Shown here: positions 36,529-46,018 of the stretch, piece after piece
Numbering within the stretch: position 1 is the first letter of the stretch
How the letters are laid out: every line of letters starts with the position of its first letter
Source of the DNA: Lysinibacillus macroides
Lineage (GTDB): Bacteria > Bacillota > Bacilli > Bacillales_A > Planococcaceae
Direction of reading: 5' to 3'
NCBI RefSeq assembly: GCF_001281525.1
Contig: NZ_LGCI01000011.1
Location: forward strand, 209,979-273,978
DNA: 64,000 nucleotides
Translations under genes and position numbers: made by a program
The notes under the pieces: model-generated
The model's input: the letters and a program-made list of their open reading frames with translations, nothing else
Told to the model about the DNA's origin: nothing
The model's database searches: none

Positions 36529-37455
36529 ATGAGTAAAGTTTTAGTTTTTGGACATAAAAATCCAGATACAGACACAATCACATCTGCTATTGTATATGCC
36601 TATTTAAAGCAGCAACTAGGTGAAGAGGCTGAGGCAGTACGTCTTGGAGATGTTAATAATGAAACACAATTTGCGCTGGATAAATTCGGCTTTGAAGCAC
36701 CTCGTTTAATCGCATCTATAGCAGGAGAAGCGGACAAGGTTATACTTGTGGACCATAACGAATTCCAACAATCAGCGGATGGCATTGAGGAGGTTCAAAT
36801 TACAGAGGTAATCGACCACCATCGTATTGCCAACTTCCAAACAGCAGACCCGCTATACTATCGCGCAGAACCAGTGGGCTGTACAGCTACTATATTAAAT
36901 AAAATTTTTAAAGAAAATAATATTGAAATCCCAGCGAATATTGCAGGTTTAATGCTATCTGCAATTGTTTCAGATACATTGCTTTTCAAATCACCAACTT
37001 GCACAGAGCAGGATGTAAAAGCTGGTGAAGAGTTAGCAAAAATTGCTGGGGTAGATACTGCTGAGTATGGTTTAGCTATGCTTAAAGCAGGTGCTGATCT
37101 ATCTGATAAATCTTTAGAAGATCTCTTATCATTAGATGCTAAAGAGTTCCAATTTGGTGAGTACAAATCCGTTGTGGCGCAAGTGAATGCAGTGGATATT
37201 AATGATGTGCTACATCGTCAAGAGGAACTAGAGGCATTATTAAATAAAAATGTTGCTGACAATGGTTTAGATTTATTCTTCTTCGTTGTAACAGATATTT
37301 TAAACAATGATTCTACAGCTATTGCTATTGGGCAAGTAGCAGAAGCAGCAGCGAAAGGCTTTGGTGCTGAGCTTAGCCAGGGCCGTGTTGTATTACCAGG
37401 CGTTGTGTCTCGTAAAAAGCAAATCGTACCAGTATTAACAGAAGCTTTAAAATAA
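36529..37455 (+). CDS. ppaC: Manganese-dependent inorganic pyrophosphatase (family II)
   Basis: 308 residues, DHH/DHHA2 phosphoesterase fold. G-H-K-N-P-D-T-D-T at about 7-15 and I-D-H-H-R-I at about 96-101 carry the metal ligands; S-R-K-K-Q-I-V-P near the C-terminus is the phosphate-binding loop. It hydrolyses pyrophosphate to phosphate, driving biosynthesis. AGGAGG lies upstream of the ATG. Confidence 0.95.
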   Translation: MSKVLVFGHKNPDTDTITSAIVYAYLKQQLGEEAEAVRLGDVNNETQFALDKFGFEAPRLIASIAGEADKVILVDHNEFQQSADGIEEVQITEVIDHHRIANFQTADPLYYRAEPVGCTATILNKIFKENNIEIPANIAGLMLSAIVSDTLLFKSPTCTEQDVKAGEELAKIAGVDTAEYGLAMLKAGADLSDKSLEDLLSLDAKEFQFGEYKSVVAQVNAVDINDVLHRQEELEALLNKNVADNGLDLFFFVVTDILNNDSTAIAIGQVAEAAAKGFGAELSQGRVVLPGVVSRKKQIVPVLTEALK

Positions 37456-37462
37456 TGTGAAG

Positions 37463-37491
37463 GAGGTTGTCTATAGGGCAACCTCTTTTTT
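37463..37491. terminator. Terminator between convergent ppaC and FAD/Rieske genes
   Basis: GAGGTTG pairs with CAACCTC, followed by a T-run on the plus strand. It reaches the stop of the convergent gene at 37490. Confidence 0.75.
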
Positions 37492-38869
37492 AATCTAGCT
37501 TTAATGGTTGTACTGCAGGACCTTCCAGCACCTCGCCTTTGGCATTAAAGCGTGAGCCATGGCATGGACAATCCCAGGTTTCATCAGCCTTATTCCACTT
37601 TGTTTTACAGCCTAAATGCGTGCAGGTAGGGGCAGCAGCATGCTTCATGTAGCCAGCGATATATTCCTTTGCGACAAAGCCACCGACTTTCAGCATTTGC
37701 ATAAATTGAGCACCGAATTTTGTACGTGATGGTGAATAAAGAGCAATAGCGCCCTCCTCACTTTGTGCACCGGTGATTAATGAGGATAAAATATCACCAG
37801 CCACAAAGGAATTGGAAATACCCCATTTGCGATAGCCCGTGGCAATTAGTACATTTGGTAAGGAATTTGTAATTCTCCCCACATACGGCACGATATCAGG
37901 TGTTTCAATATCCTGAGCAGACCAGCGATAAAGTGGCTGTTGCTCAAAATGTTCTTTTAGCTCATTCGTAATCCCTTCATAATAGGGCTCTGTATGAACT
38001 GTTTCCCCCGCAATATGATTGGCTCCTCCTAACACTAAATAATGCTCATCCTTAATAGTAGTCGTTCGAATAGAACGTGAAGGAAAGTCGACAGATAAAT
38101 ATTGACCCTGCATGGTTTCAGAGATTTTACTTGCTACCATATAAGAGCGACTATTGGATAGTTTAAAAAGTTGAAGCCCTTTAAATGCCTCAATTGGATA
38201 ATGGGAGCACAAAATAAGCTTACTGTATTGAACCGACATGTTTTTTTCGGTATATAAGTTATTTTGTGAGATGTTTAATTGCTGTACACGTGTATTTGTA
38301 TATAGTCTTGCCCCCATTGATTGTGCCTCTTTGGCAAGGAAGTTACTAACCTCTATAGGATTTATTTGAGCTTGCTGAGACATGCTTAACGCTTTTGTAA
38401 TAGGAAAAGGCAGCTCAGTCTCAGAAGTAAGTGTTGATTTGATATTTAATACCTTATAGGCATTCCACTCTTTTAATAATTGCGCATAGCCTTCCTTTGT
38501 TTGACAATATAGCAATGAATCTACTTGGCGCACACTTTCTTGAGGAAGTAATTGTCTTGCTCGCTCAATGGCTTGCTGATTGAGCTGATAATAAAGCTTT
38601 GCCTCCTCCAATGAAAGCTTTTCTAAAAGATTTGCATAAATAAGGCTATGCTGCGCTGTTAATTTTCCTGTTGAATGACCAGTTGTACCGTGGCCAAAAT
38701 GAGTATTTGCTTCAAGTAATACTACATCAACGCCTGCCTTTGCTAAAGTATAGGCCGTGTATAGTCCAGTTAAACCGCCACCGATAATACAGACATCACA
38801 AGTAATGGATGAAGTCAGTGACGATAGGGAGACAGATTCAGATGTTGCGATCCAAAGAGACTGTGTCAT
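37490..38869 (-). CDS. FAD-dependent oxidoreductase with C-terminal Rieske domain
   Basis: 459 residues. The N-terminal DAO-type FAD domain starts with the dinucleotide motif C-I-I-G-G-G-L-T-G-L-Y-T-A near residue 27 and runs to about 370. A C-terminal Rieske [2Fe-2S] domain has both ligand boxes: C-T-H-L-G-C and C-P-C-H-G-S-R-F. The layout matches B. subtilis YhfW. The partner domain suggests electrons pass between an amine or hydroxy-acid oxidation site and the cluster; substrate unknown. Divergent from the DsbA-like gene. Confidence 0.87.
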   Translation of the reverse strand: MTQSLWIATSESVSLSSLTSSITCDVCIIGGGLTGLYTAYTLAKAGVDVVLLEANTHFGHGTTGHSTGKLTAQHSLIYANLLEKLSLEEAKLYYQLNQQAIERARQLLPQESVRQVDSLLYCQTKEGYAQLLKEWNAYKVLNIKSTLTSETELPFPITKALSMSQQAQINPIEVSNFLAKEAQSMGARLYTNTRVQQLNISQNNLYTEKNMSVQYSKLILCSHYPIEAFKGLQLFKLSNSRSYMVASKISETMQGQYLSVDFPSRSIRTTTIKDEHYLVLGGANHIAGETVHTEPYYEGITNELKEHFEQQPLYRWSAQDIETPDIVPYVGRITNSLPNVLIATGYRKWGISNSFVAGDILSSLITGAQSEEGAIALYSPSRTKFGAQFMQMLKVGGFVAKEYIAGYMKHAAAPTCTHLGCKTKWNKADETWDCPCHGSRFNAKGEVLEGPAVQPLKLD

Positions 38870-38991
38870 AGATAATCCTCACAATGTTTTTATGTTCAGT
38901 ATGTAGGTTCGCTTGAAGATTTATGCAAGAGGCATAAAAATTGCCTTGCGTTTTGCTCTATCGTTACAATGTAACAAAAGGAGTGTGGATG

Positions 38992-39699
38992 ATGAAAATT
39001 GAAATTTGGTCTGACTATGTATGTCCATTTTGTTATATTGGTAAAAAACAGCTAGAAAAGGCAATTCAGGATACAGGCTATGATGGGCAGGTAGAGCTCA
39101 TTTATAAAAGCTATCAACTTGATCCAACAACACCAGTAGATTCAAATGTTTCGGTCTATGAATCATTGGCGAAAAAGTACGAGATATCTTTTGAAAAAGC
39201 ACAAGAAATGACAGAAGGCGTAACAGCTCGTGCTAAAGAGGTGGGTTTAAACTACAATTTTAGTAATTTGATGGAAGAGAATACCCTAAAAGCTCATCGA
39301 CTTGTAAAATGGGCAGAACAGCAAGGGGATGTTACAGCGCTTGTAGAGTCACTTTTATACAGTCACTTTATTGAAGGTAAGCGCATTGGACAAGACGAGG
39401 TATTACTAACTATCGCTGAACAGGTGGGTCTACAACGTGAGGAGGTAGCAAAGATTCTTGTAGCAGATACGTTTAAAGAGGAAGTAGAAGCGGATATTCA
39501 GGAAGGGCTCCAGCTAGGAGTACGAGGTGTACCATTTTTTGTTTTAAATCGTAAATACGGTATATCAGGTGCACAGCCACAACAGGTTTTTGAGGAAACA
39601 TTGCACAAAGTAGCTGAGGAAGAGGGCTTAAAACCAAAGTTAACAATGGCTGGTTCCGAAGATAGTGGTATTTGTACAGATGATAGCTGTAAATTTTAG
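38992..39699 (+). CDS. DsbA-family (FrnE-like) thiol oxidoreductase
   Basis: 235 residues, cytoplasmic (no signal). The thioredoxin-fold active site C-P-F-C is at about 11-14 with the cis-Pro loop G-V-P-F-F-V near 177, and an inserted helical domain between. FrnE-like members act in oxidative stress or as disulfide isomerases. The C-terminal tail has a further Cys pair (C-T-D-D-S-C). AAAGGAG is 5-8 nt before ATG 38989/38992; the second is preferred. An upstream TTG extension has no ribosome binding site. Confidence 0.85.
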   Translation: MKIEIWSDYVCPFCYIGKKQLEKAIQDTGYDGQVELIYKSYQLDPTTPVDSNVSVYESLAKKYEISFEKAQEMTEGVTARAKEVGLNYNFSNLMEENTLKAHRLVKWAEQQGDVTALVESLLYSHFIEGKRIGQDEVLLTIAEQVGLQREEVAKILVADTFKEEVEADIQEGLQLGVRGVPFFVLNRKYGISGAQPQQVFEETLHKVAEEEGLKPKLTMAGSEDSGICTDDSCKF

Positions 39700-39749
39700 A
39701 AATCGTATATTAGCATCGCATTTCAGCCAAAAGTATGAGGCAGGGAGCG

Positions 39750-39802
39750 TTGACATTTTGCATGAAATTTTTTAAGATAAATATACATCTCGAATTCGAG
39801 AT
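39750..39802 (+). promoter_or_regulatory. azoR promoter with MhqR-type operator
   Basis: -35 TTGACA (39750-39755), 17-nt spacer, -10 TAAGAT (39773-39778). The perfect 16-bp palindrome ATCTCGAATTCGAGAT at 39787-39802 covers the expected transcription start. It matches the MhqR box known from B. subtilis azoR2, mhqNOP and mhqED, so repression relieved by quinones is expected. mhqR itself is not in the window. Confidence 0.85.
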
Positions 39803-39836
39803 ATTAAATTATGCACTTTAAGGGAGAATTTATATA

Positions 39837-40463
39837 ATGAACGTTTTAGTAATAAAAGCTAACAACCGTCCAGACGGTATTTCAACAAAAATGTATGATA
39901 CATTTATGGAAAATGTCCAAGGCGTGAATGTCACAACTTTTGATGTATTTGCAGAAGATATGCCTTATTTTGGACAAGATCTTTTCAATGCTTTTGGTAA
40001 AGTACAAAATGGTGGAGAGTTAATAGACATCGAATCACGTCTATTAGCTGCAAAACAAAAAGCAATGGATGCATTAACTGCAGCTGATTTAGTTGTATTT
40101 GCATTCCCACTATGGAACTTAACAATTCCAGCACCTTTACAAACATTTATTGACTATGTATACCAAGCGGGATTCACATTCAAATATGGTGAAAATGGTC
40201 AACTAATTAGCTTAATGACTGACAAAAAAGCAATTATTTTAAATGCTCGTGGTGGCTACTATTCATCACCAGAAGCTCAACCAATGGAAATGTCAGTAAA
40301 CTATATTAAAAACGTAGTAGGTGGCGTATTCGGTATGGAAATTATCGAAGAAGTCATTATTGAAGGGCACAATGCTTCACCAGATAAAGCACAAGAAATT
40401 ATTGCAAATGGCCTAGAAGAAGTGAAAAAAGTTGCTCAATCACTACAAACTGTGAATGCATAA
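39837..40463 (+). CDS. azoR: FMN-dependent NADH-azoreductase
   Basis: 208 residues, flavodoxin-like fold. It has the N-terminal nucleotide loop (N-N-R-P-D-G-I-S near 9-16), the F-P-L-W-N-L-T-I-P-A-P-L segment near 96 and N-A-R-G-G-Y-Y near 139. It reduces quinones and azo compounds by two electrons, protecting against electrophile stress. The MhqR-type operator directly upstream supports this role; the MhqD-like hydrolase at the left edge may belong to the same regulon. Confidence 0.92.
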   Translation: MNVLVIKANNRPDGISTKMYDTFMENVQGVNVTTFDVFAEDMPYFGQDLFNAFGKVQNGGELIDIESRLLAAKQKAMDALTAADLVVFAFPLWNLTIPAPLQTFIDYVYQAGFTFKYGENGQLISLMTDKKAIILNARGGYYSSPEAQPMEMSVNYIKNVVGGVFGMEIIEEVIIEGHNASPDKAQEIIANGLEEVKKVAQSLQTVNA

Positions 40464-40477
40464 AAAATATTTTTTAA

Positions 40478-40512
40478 TAAAAGTTCTCTCATTTTTGGGA
40501 GGACTTTTTTAT
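40478..40512 (+). terminator. Terminator after azoR
   Basis: AAAAGTTCTCTC pairs imperfectly with GGGAGGACTTTT, followed by more Ts. Confidence 0.7.
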
Positions 40513-40765
40513 TTTATGAACAGATGTATGGTGTGGTATGGAGGTCGGGCATATTGACATTAACTTATTATTTAGAATTTACATTTACTAACATCCTATT
40601 AGATAGAAAAATGAAAAATGATAGCAATCTGTGATTTTGAGGGAAAGTAATTAACCATTCTTTTAAAAATACATATAATCAGGACTATTTATTCAGTAAA
40701 AATTAATATGGTTTTAATATAATAGGATTTGTAGGGAAATAATAGATTATCAGGGGGGTTGTTGT

Positions 40766-43126
40766 ATGAATAAGAAATTAATAACTAATTTCTTAGTGAT
40801 GTTACTAGTCCTTTTCGCGTTTATACCATTTGGAGTTTCTGCTGATGCTGCTTCCAATGATGTAACACGTGCAGATTATGTAAAGGAATTGGTAGAAAGC
40901 TTAGATGTAGAGATAGGCGATGGATCTTCTCTAGCCTTTAAAGATGTTTCCAAGGATTTAGCACCTTATGTAGAAAAAGCTGTTCAATTAAAACTAATTA
41001 AAGGTAAAACAGCAACGACATTTGGTCCATATGACAAATTAACACGTCAACAAGCATTTGTTATTTCTGCTCGCGGACTAGTGAGTGAAAACGCTTCCCT
41101 CACAGTTTTAGAGCAATTTAAGGATGCAGATCAAATTGCAGCGGCATATAAACAAGATTTAGCGAATGCTGTTGCAGCAAACATTTTACAAGCATTTGAG
41201 GATAACACTATTCGCCCTCGTGACTATGTGACAAAGGAACAGATGGAGAGTATTGTGGAGCGCTTTGTAGCAGAATACAAAGCACCTTCAACTGGCGTAT
41301 CAGTAGATCTTCAGATTTTAGGGACAACAGATATTCATACCAATTTAGCTAATTACAATTACTATTTAGATGCTCCATCATCAGAGCTTGGTTTGGCTAA
41401 TACAGCAACACTAATTGAGCAAGCAAGAGCTAAAAATCCAAACACATTACTTTTTGATAATGGTGATTTAATTCAAGGGACACCACTTGGCTCATATAAA
41501 GCATTAGAAAGCGTATTAAAGCCAGGTGAAGTTCATCCAGCTATTGCTGCACTTAATGCATTAAAATACGATGGTGGAACTTTAGGGAATCATGAATTTA
41601 ACTATGGTCTAGACTTTTTAGATGAAGTATTAAACGATGCAAAGTATCCAGTCGTAAATGCTAATACTTATGATACAAAAACAAAAGAGCGTATGTTTAC
41701 ACCTTATGTCATTCTTGATAAAGAAGTGGTAGATAGTTCAGGCAAAAAGCATACACTTAAAGTTGGTGTAACAGGGATTGTTCCAACGAAAATTGTTGAA
41801 TGGGATGCCATTCATTTAGCAGGTAAAGTGGAAATGCAAGAGCCAGTAGAAGCTGTGAAAGAGGTAGTACCAGAAATGCAAAAGGCTGGAGCAGACGTGA
41901 TTGTCGTTCTGTCACATTCAGGTATCGGTGAAGATACTTATGTGAAGGGTGCTGAAAATGTTGGTTACCAATTAGCAGAAATTGATGGTATTGATGCTTT
42001 AATTACAGGGCACTCTCATTTAACATTCCCTGGTGACTATAAGGATTTGAAAGATGTTGACCAAGAGAAGGGTACAATTCACGGTGTTCCTACTGTTATG
42101 GCAGGTAGCTATGGTAGTCATCTTGGTGTAATTGATTTAAAACTAGAACAACAAGGATCAGAGTGGGTAGTGGTAGATGGTAAAGGTTCATTGCAATCGA
42201 TCAAGCAAGAAGGTTTACAACCATCCACAACGGTTTTAGCGGCTATTAAAGAGGCACATGATGGCACATTAACGTATATCCGTCAGCCTGTTGGAGAAAC
42301 AACTGCACCAATCCATAGTTATTTTTCAATGGTGCAAGATGATCCATCCATTCAAATCGTCACGCAAGCTCAAAAATGGTTTATCGAACAAGAGCTAAAA
42401 GGTACGGCTGATGAAAAGACACCAATTCTTTCAGCAGGAGCACCTTTCAAAGCAGGATCTCGTAATAATCCATTAGATTATACAAATATTCCTGTAGGAC
42501 CGCTTGCTATTAAAAATATGGCCGACATTTATCATTATGACAATACTGTTGCTACGATTAAAGTGACAGGCGCACAAGCAATCGAGTGGTTAGAGATGGC
42601 TGCTGGTATTTTTGCAACAATTGATCCGACTAAAACAGAAGAGCAAAATATTATCGATGCAGAAGCACGTTCTTATAACTTTGATGTGTTAGATGGCTTA
42701 ACATATCAAATTGATGTCACATCGCCAGCAAAATATGACCGCCGCGGTAATCTTACTGATGGAAAGGCAAATCGTATTAAGAATGTACAATATAATGGTA
42801 AACCAATCGATTTAAAACAAGAATTCATCATCATTACAAACAATTATCGTGTTGGTGGATCATATGGGGCGACATTTAAAAATGCAGAAGGCTCTAACAT
42901 AACTAGCTATGCTTATGAAAATCGACAAGCTGTTGTAGATTATATTATGGCGAATAAAACAATTAACCCAGCTGCGGATAATAACTGGTCATTTGTACCG
43001 TTCCCAGCCAATACAAAGGTTATCTACCTATCTGCAAAAGATGCACAAAAGTTCATACCAGCAGGTAGTGGTATTGAATATTTAGAAGATACAGAAGCTG
43101 GATTTGCTAAATATTTAATTAAATAA
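40766..43126 (+). CDS. Cell-surface 5'-nucleotidase/2',3'-cyclic phosphodiesterase with SLH domains
   Basis: 786 residues. Signal peptide about 1-28 (ending G-V-S-A-D-A-A); SLH-type repeats about 30-170 for binding the cell-wall polymer; metallophosphatase domain from about 185 with T-D-I-H-T-N, N-G-D, G-N-H-E-F-N-Y-G, L-S-H-S-G and G-H-S-H; then a C-terminal 5'-nucleotidase domain (about 510-760). CpdB/YfkN-like enzymes release phosphate and nucleosides from extracellular nucleotides. GGGGGG lies about 9 nt before the ATG. The 250 bp upstream is AT-rich with no other gene. Confidence 0.9.
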   Translation: MNKKLITNFLVMLLVLFAFIPFGVSADAASNDVTRADYVKELVESLDVEIGDGSSLAFKDVSKDLAPYVEKAVQLKLIKGKTATTFGPYDKLTRQQAFVISARGLVSENASLTVLEQFKDADQIAAAYKQDLANAVAANILQAFEDNTIRPRDYVTKEQMESIVERFVAEYKAPSTGVSVDLQILGTTDIHTNLANYNYYLDAPSSELGLANTATLIEQARAKNPNTLLFDNGDLIQGTPLGSYKALESVLKPGEVHPAIAALNALKYDGGTLGNHEFNYGLDFLDEVLNDAKYPVVNANTYDTKTKERMFTPYVILDKEVVDSSGKKHTLKVGVTGIVPTKIVEWDAIHLAGKVEMQEPVEAVKEVVPEMQKAGADVIVVLSHSGIGEDTYVKGAENVGYQLAEIDGIDALITGHSHLTFPGDYKDLKDVDQEKGTIHGVPTVMAGSYGSHLGVIDLKLEQQGSEWVVVDGKGSLQSIKQEGLQPSTTVLAAIKEAHDGTLTYIRQPVGETTAPIHSYFSMVQDDPSIQIVTQAQKWFIEQELKGTADEKTPILSAGAPFKAGSRNNPLDYTNIPVGPLAIKNMADIYHYDNTVATIKVTGAQAIEWLEMAAGIFATIDPTKTEEQNIIDAEARSYNFDVLDGLTYQIDVTSPAKYDRRGNLTDGKANRIKNVQYNGKPIDLKQEFIIITNNYRVGGSYGATFKNAEGSNITSYAYENRQAVVDYIMANKTINPAADNNWSFVPFPANTKVIYLSAKDAQKFIPAGSGIEYLEDTEAGFAKYLIK

Positions 43127-43140
43127 TGTAAGCAATATCT

Positions 43141-43185
43141 AAGCCTCTCTTTTAATGAATTTTTTAAAAGAGGGGCTTTTGTTTA
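43141..43185 (+). terminator. Terminator after the SLH nucleotidase
   Basis: AAGCCTCTCTTTTAA pairs with TTAAAAGAGGGGCTT, then Ts. Confidence 0.85.
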
Positions 43186-43287
43186 GGACATTTAGCATCA
43201 CTTAATACGCATGAGACAAAGATAGTATGATAAAATTAACTAAAGTAAAATTACCAAAACATGTAATATACGGAGACTGGGTGTATT

Positions 43288-43479
43288 ATGAACTTAATGA
43301 AACTAGATACGAAGCAGGCTATTTTTACGTCTGTTTGCATCATTATTACAACCCTATTCATGTTAATCCTATTACCTGTGGGTGAGAATCTGCATCTGTT
43401 TGTTACGATATTTAATAGTATGGCTATGTTCCTCGGTGGAGGCTTATCGAAGCTGCTTTTTCCACAGTCAAAGGAATGA
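43288..43479 (+). CDS. Small two-helix membrane protein, unknown
   Basis: 63 residues with two hydrophobic segments (about 11-30 and 35-56) and charged ends; not recognised. GGAG lies about 13 nt before ATG 43288, a long spacing; the internal ATG at 43297 would be worse. It stands alone between two terminators, so it has its own transcription unit if real. Confidence 0.55.
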   Translation: MNLMKLDTKQAIFTSVCIIITTLFMLILLPVGENLHLFVTIFNSMAMFLGGGLSKLLFPQSKE

Positions 43480-43544
43480 AAAAATCCATATATTTTGTTG
43501 TTTATTTCTCTAAAAGGTATTTTATAACATGCTTATAAGTTTTA

Positions 43545-43580
43545 AAAAGGAGAGTGCGAATCCATCCCTGCTCTCCTTTT
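43545..43580. terminator. Bidirectional terminator between small membrane gene and yceI
   Basis: AAAAGGAGAG pairs perfectly with CTCTCCTTTT over a 16-nt loop. Confidence 0.75.
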
Positions 43581-43598
43581 ATATGGATAAATATTTAC

Positions 43599-44126
43599 TT
43601 AAAGAGGGTTTAACTCCAAATCTACAACAACATCTATATCTTCGCTAATTAATACACCACCTGTTTCAAGAGCTGTATTATAAAGTAAATTAAAGTCTCG
43701 GCGGTTAATTTTCGTCTTTGCTTGGAAAGCATATACTTCCTGTGTCCACGGATTAATACCGTTTCCTGTATACACGGCTGTAAATACGATTGGCTTTGTG
43801 ACATTTTTAATTGTTAAATCTCCGTGAATGGCAAACTTTCGATCATCTAGTTTTTCAATATATGTAGAGGTAAATACTATCTTTGGATAGACATCTGCAT
43901 CAAAAAAATCAGGAGATACAAGATGGACATCACGATCAAGATTTTTTGTGGAGACACTAGCTACAGCAATGATAATAGTGACAGCAGCATCCTGCATTTC
44001 TACAATATCAGCTGCTGTTATTTCTGCACTGTACGATTCGAACGTACCATGTATTCGTGAAACCATCATATGACGTACAGAGAAGCCAATAGTAGAATGG
44101 CTATAATCAATCGCATATTTCTTCAT
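43599..44126 (-). CDS. YceI-family lipocalin-like protein
   Basis: 175 residues, no signal peptide. Typical YceI pattern: opening D-Y-S-H-S-T-I-G-F-S-V-R-H-M-M-V, then G-D-L-T-I-K-N-V-T-K-P, and F-Q-A-K-T-K-I-N-R-R-D-F. YceI folds as a beta-barrel that binds polyisoprenoid or similar lipids; its physiological role is unclear. Divergent (430 bp) from an HxlR-family regulator, which may control it. Confidence 0.88.
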   Translation of the reverse strand: MKKYAIDYSHSTIGFSVRHMMVSRIHGTFESYSAEITAADIVEMQDAAVTIIIAVASVSTKNLDRDVHLVSPDFFDADVYPKIVFTSTYIEKLDDRKFAIHGDLTIKNVTKPIVFTAVYTGNGINPWTQEVYAFQAKTKINRRDFNLLYNTALETGGVLISEDIDVVVDLELNPL

Positions 44127-44556
44127 TAGAAAACCTCCCTAAAAACAGCACTCTACAACGAATAATAAATTAAAAAATTTATATATTCAATGAGTTTTTA
44201 CAAAATAAACGCACAATCAGCAAATGCCAAAACATTTATTGACATTCTATTGATAGAGAACAGCTTTCCGTCTCTTTCTATATGTAGGGAATATGCTTGC
44301 ATAGATGTTCTCCATTATATAAGAACAGTAGGCTTTTTTTCTATTTAAAGATGTATATCGTGATAAATGGGGCATATGCTAGAAAAGAACTGTATTTTAT
44401 CAACAACTTTCACACATTAACCAGTCTATATTTTGATTAGTTACTTTTAGTAATTAAATAAATAAAGGTATATAAATTATAATAGATACATAAGTTACGC
44501 TAAATTTACATTTGTTATAATAATCGTTACAATAGGTTATATAGAGGTGAAAAATC
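44127..44556. other. Divergent intergenic region yceI-hxlR with possible HxlR-type operator
   Basis: 430 bp, AT-rich. Visible are an inverted repeat TTACT-TTT-AGTAA (44441-44453), reminiscent of the TACT..AGTA operators of DUF24/HxlR regulators, and a good -10 TATAAT (44516-44521) before hxlR with no strong -35. No ORF is supported. Confidence 0.45.
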
Positions 44557-44862
44557 ATGAATGAGACAACTTTATGTCCTCGTCTAGCAAAAGCAATGGA
44601 TTTAATCGGAAAACGATGGACCGGATTAATATTATATCAATTACTTGATGGCCCACAGCGCTTCAATGAAATAGAATCTGCACTACCTGTAAGTGGACGT
44701 TTATTATCCGAGCGTCTAAAAGAGCTTGAAAAGGAAGGGATTGTTGAACGAAAAGTGTACACTGAGGTTCCTGTACGTGTTGAATATTCCTTAACGGATA
44801 AAGGGCAGGCATTAGAGGGAGCTATACGCAATATTGAAATATGGGCAACGAACTGGCTCTAA
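44557..44862 (+). CDS. HxlR/DUF24-family transcriptional regulator
   Basis: 101 residues, a single winged HTH. L-C-P near the start has Cys7, equivalent to the conserved thiol sensor of YodB, CatR and HypR; then G-K-R-W-T-G-L-I-L-Y-Q-L-L, R-F-N-E-I and the wing L-T-D-K-G. It probably senses electrophiles or disulfide stress and represses a neighbour, most likely the divergent yceI. GAGGTG upstream of the ATG. Confidence 0.87.
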   Translation: MNETTLCPRLAKAMDLIGKRWTGLILYQLLDGPQRFNEIESALPVSGRLLSERLKELEKEGIVERKVYTEVPVRVEYSLTDKGQALEGAIRNIEIWATNWL

Positions 44863-44981
44863 TGTAAGCTAATTGTGCCAACATAGCCCTTGAAATTGGA
44901 AGGACTGTCCATTTTCTTTAGTAATTATGTATCGCCTCTACACAGAGCGATAATAAGCGATAAAAATACCCTTCATTTTAC

Positions 44982-45010
44982 TTGTCAAATTGGGGTTCTA
45001 AATCCATACT
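44982..45010 (+). promoter_or_regulatory. murB promoter
   Basis: -35 TTGTCA (44982-44987), 17-nt spacer, -10 CATACT (45005-45010), about 40 bp before the start codon. Confidence 0.55.
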
Positions 45011-45050
45011 AGTGTAGAGTAAGAAGGACGTTAGAAAGGAATTAGCTCTT

Positions 45051-45965
45051 ATGACAAAAGAACAATGGGTTAAGGATTTAGCGAAGAGCATTAATCCTGC
45101 CAATATTAAGCTGGATGAATCATTACGACAATACACAATGACAAAATTAGGTGGCAAAGCAGATGTTTTTGTGCTTCCCGAAACAGAGGAAGAAGCAGCA
45201 TCCGTTATTCGCTATGCATATACAAATAATATTTCTTTATTAATGTTAGGTAACGGGTCCAATTTGGTTGTACGCGATGGCGGTCATCGAGGCATCGTTG
45301 TTACATTTTCACGCTTAGCTGCCATTCGCATCGATGATGCACATGTTTATGCACAAAGTGGGGCACTTATTAAGGATGTCTCAAAGCTTGCTGCACAGGC
45401 CTCTTTGACAGGCTTTGAATTTGCTTGTGGTATACCTGGATCAATTGGTGGAGCGATGGCCATGAATGCCGGTGCTTATGGTGGTGAAATTAAAGATATT
45501 ATTGTGTCTTCTAAAGTGTTAACAAAAGAAGGCGATATTTTAACATTAGCCAAAGATGAGCTTGAGCTTGGCTATCGACAAAGTATTATTGCTAAAAAAG
45601 GCTACTATGTGCTGTCTTCTGAATTTCAGTTAGCACCAGGTGTACAGGAGGAAATTGATGCAAAGATTGCTGATTTAACATTTCAGCGAGAGTCTAAGCA
45701 GCCATTAGAATATCCTTCGGCAGGTAGTGTTTTTAAACGCCCTCCAGGTCACTTTGCAGGTAAGCTCATTCAAGATAGCGGCCTACAAGGTAAGGGTGTA
45801 GGCGGTGCAGAAGTCTCTACTAAGCACGCTGGCTTTATTGTGAATAAAGGAAATGCCACTGCCTCTGACTATATTGCAACAATTCAAATGGTTCAACGTG
45901 TTGTTAAGGAGAAGTTTGGCATTGATTTAGAGACAGAAGTGAAAATTGTTGGTGATGATCTATAA
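45051..45965 (+). CDS. murB: UDP-N-acetylenolpyruvoylglucosamine reductase (MurB)
   Basis: 304 residues, FAD-binding type 4 fold, short (type II) MurB. G-N-G-S-N-L-V-V-R-D near 73-82, G-I-P-G-S-I-G-G-A-M-A-M-N-A-G-A-Y-G-G near 130 and the catalytic Ser in P-S-A-G-S-V-F-K-R-P near 227. It makes UDP-MurNAc for peptidoglycan. AAAGGAATTAG before the ATG; strong terminator after. Confidence 0.95.
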   Translation: MTKEQWVKDLAKSINPANIKLDESLRQYTMTKLGGKADVFVLPETEEEAASVIRYAYTNNISLLMLGNGSNLVVRDGGHRGIVVTFSRLAAIRIDDAHVYAQSGALIKDVSKLAAQASLTGFEFACGIPGSIGGAMAMNAGAYGGEIKDIIVSSKVLTKEGDILTLAKDELELGYRQSIIAKKGYYVLSSEFQLAPGVQEEIDAKIADLTFQRESKQPLEYPSAGSVFKRPPGHFAGKLIQDSGLQGKGVGGAEVSTKHAGFIVNKGNATASDYIATIQMVQRVVKEKFGIDLETEVKIVGDDL

Positions 45966-45968
45966 TAT

Positions 45969-46002
45969 AACGCCCTTCGCTATTGTCGAAGGGCGTTTTT
46001 TT
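45969..46002 (+). terminator. Terminator after murB
   Basis: AACGCCCTTCG pairs perfectly with CGAAGGGCGTT, then a T-run; the next gene's AAGGAG follows at once. Confidence 0.88.
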
Positions 46003-46018
46003 AAGGAGTGGAGATAGG

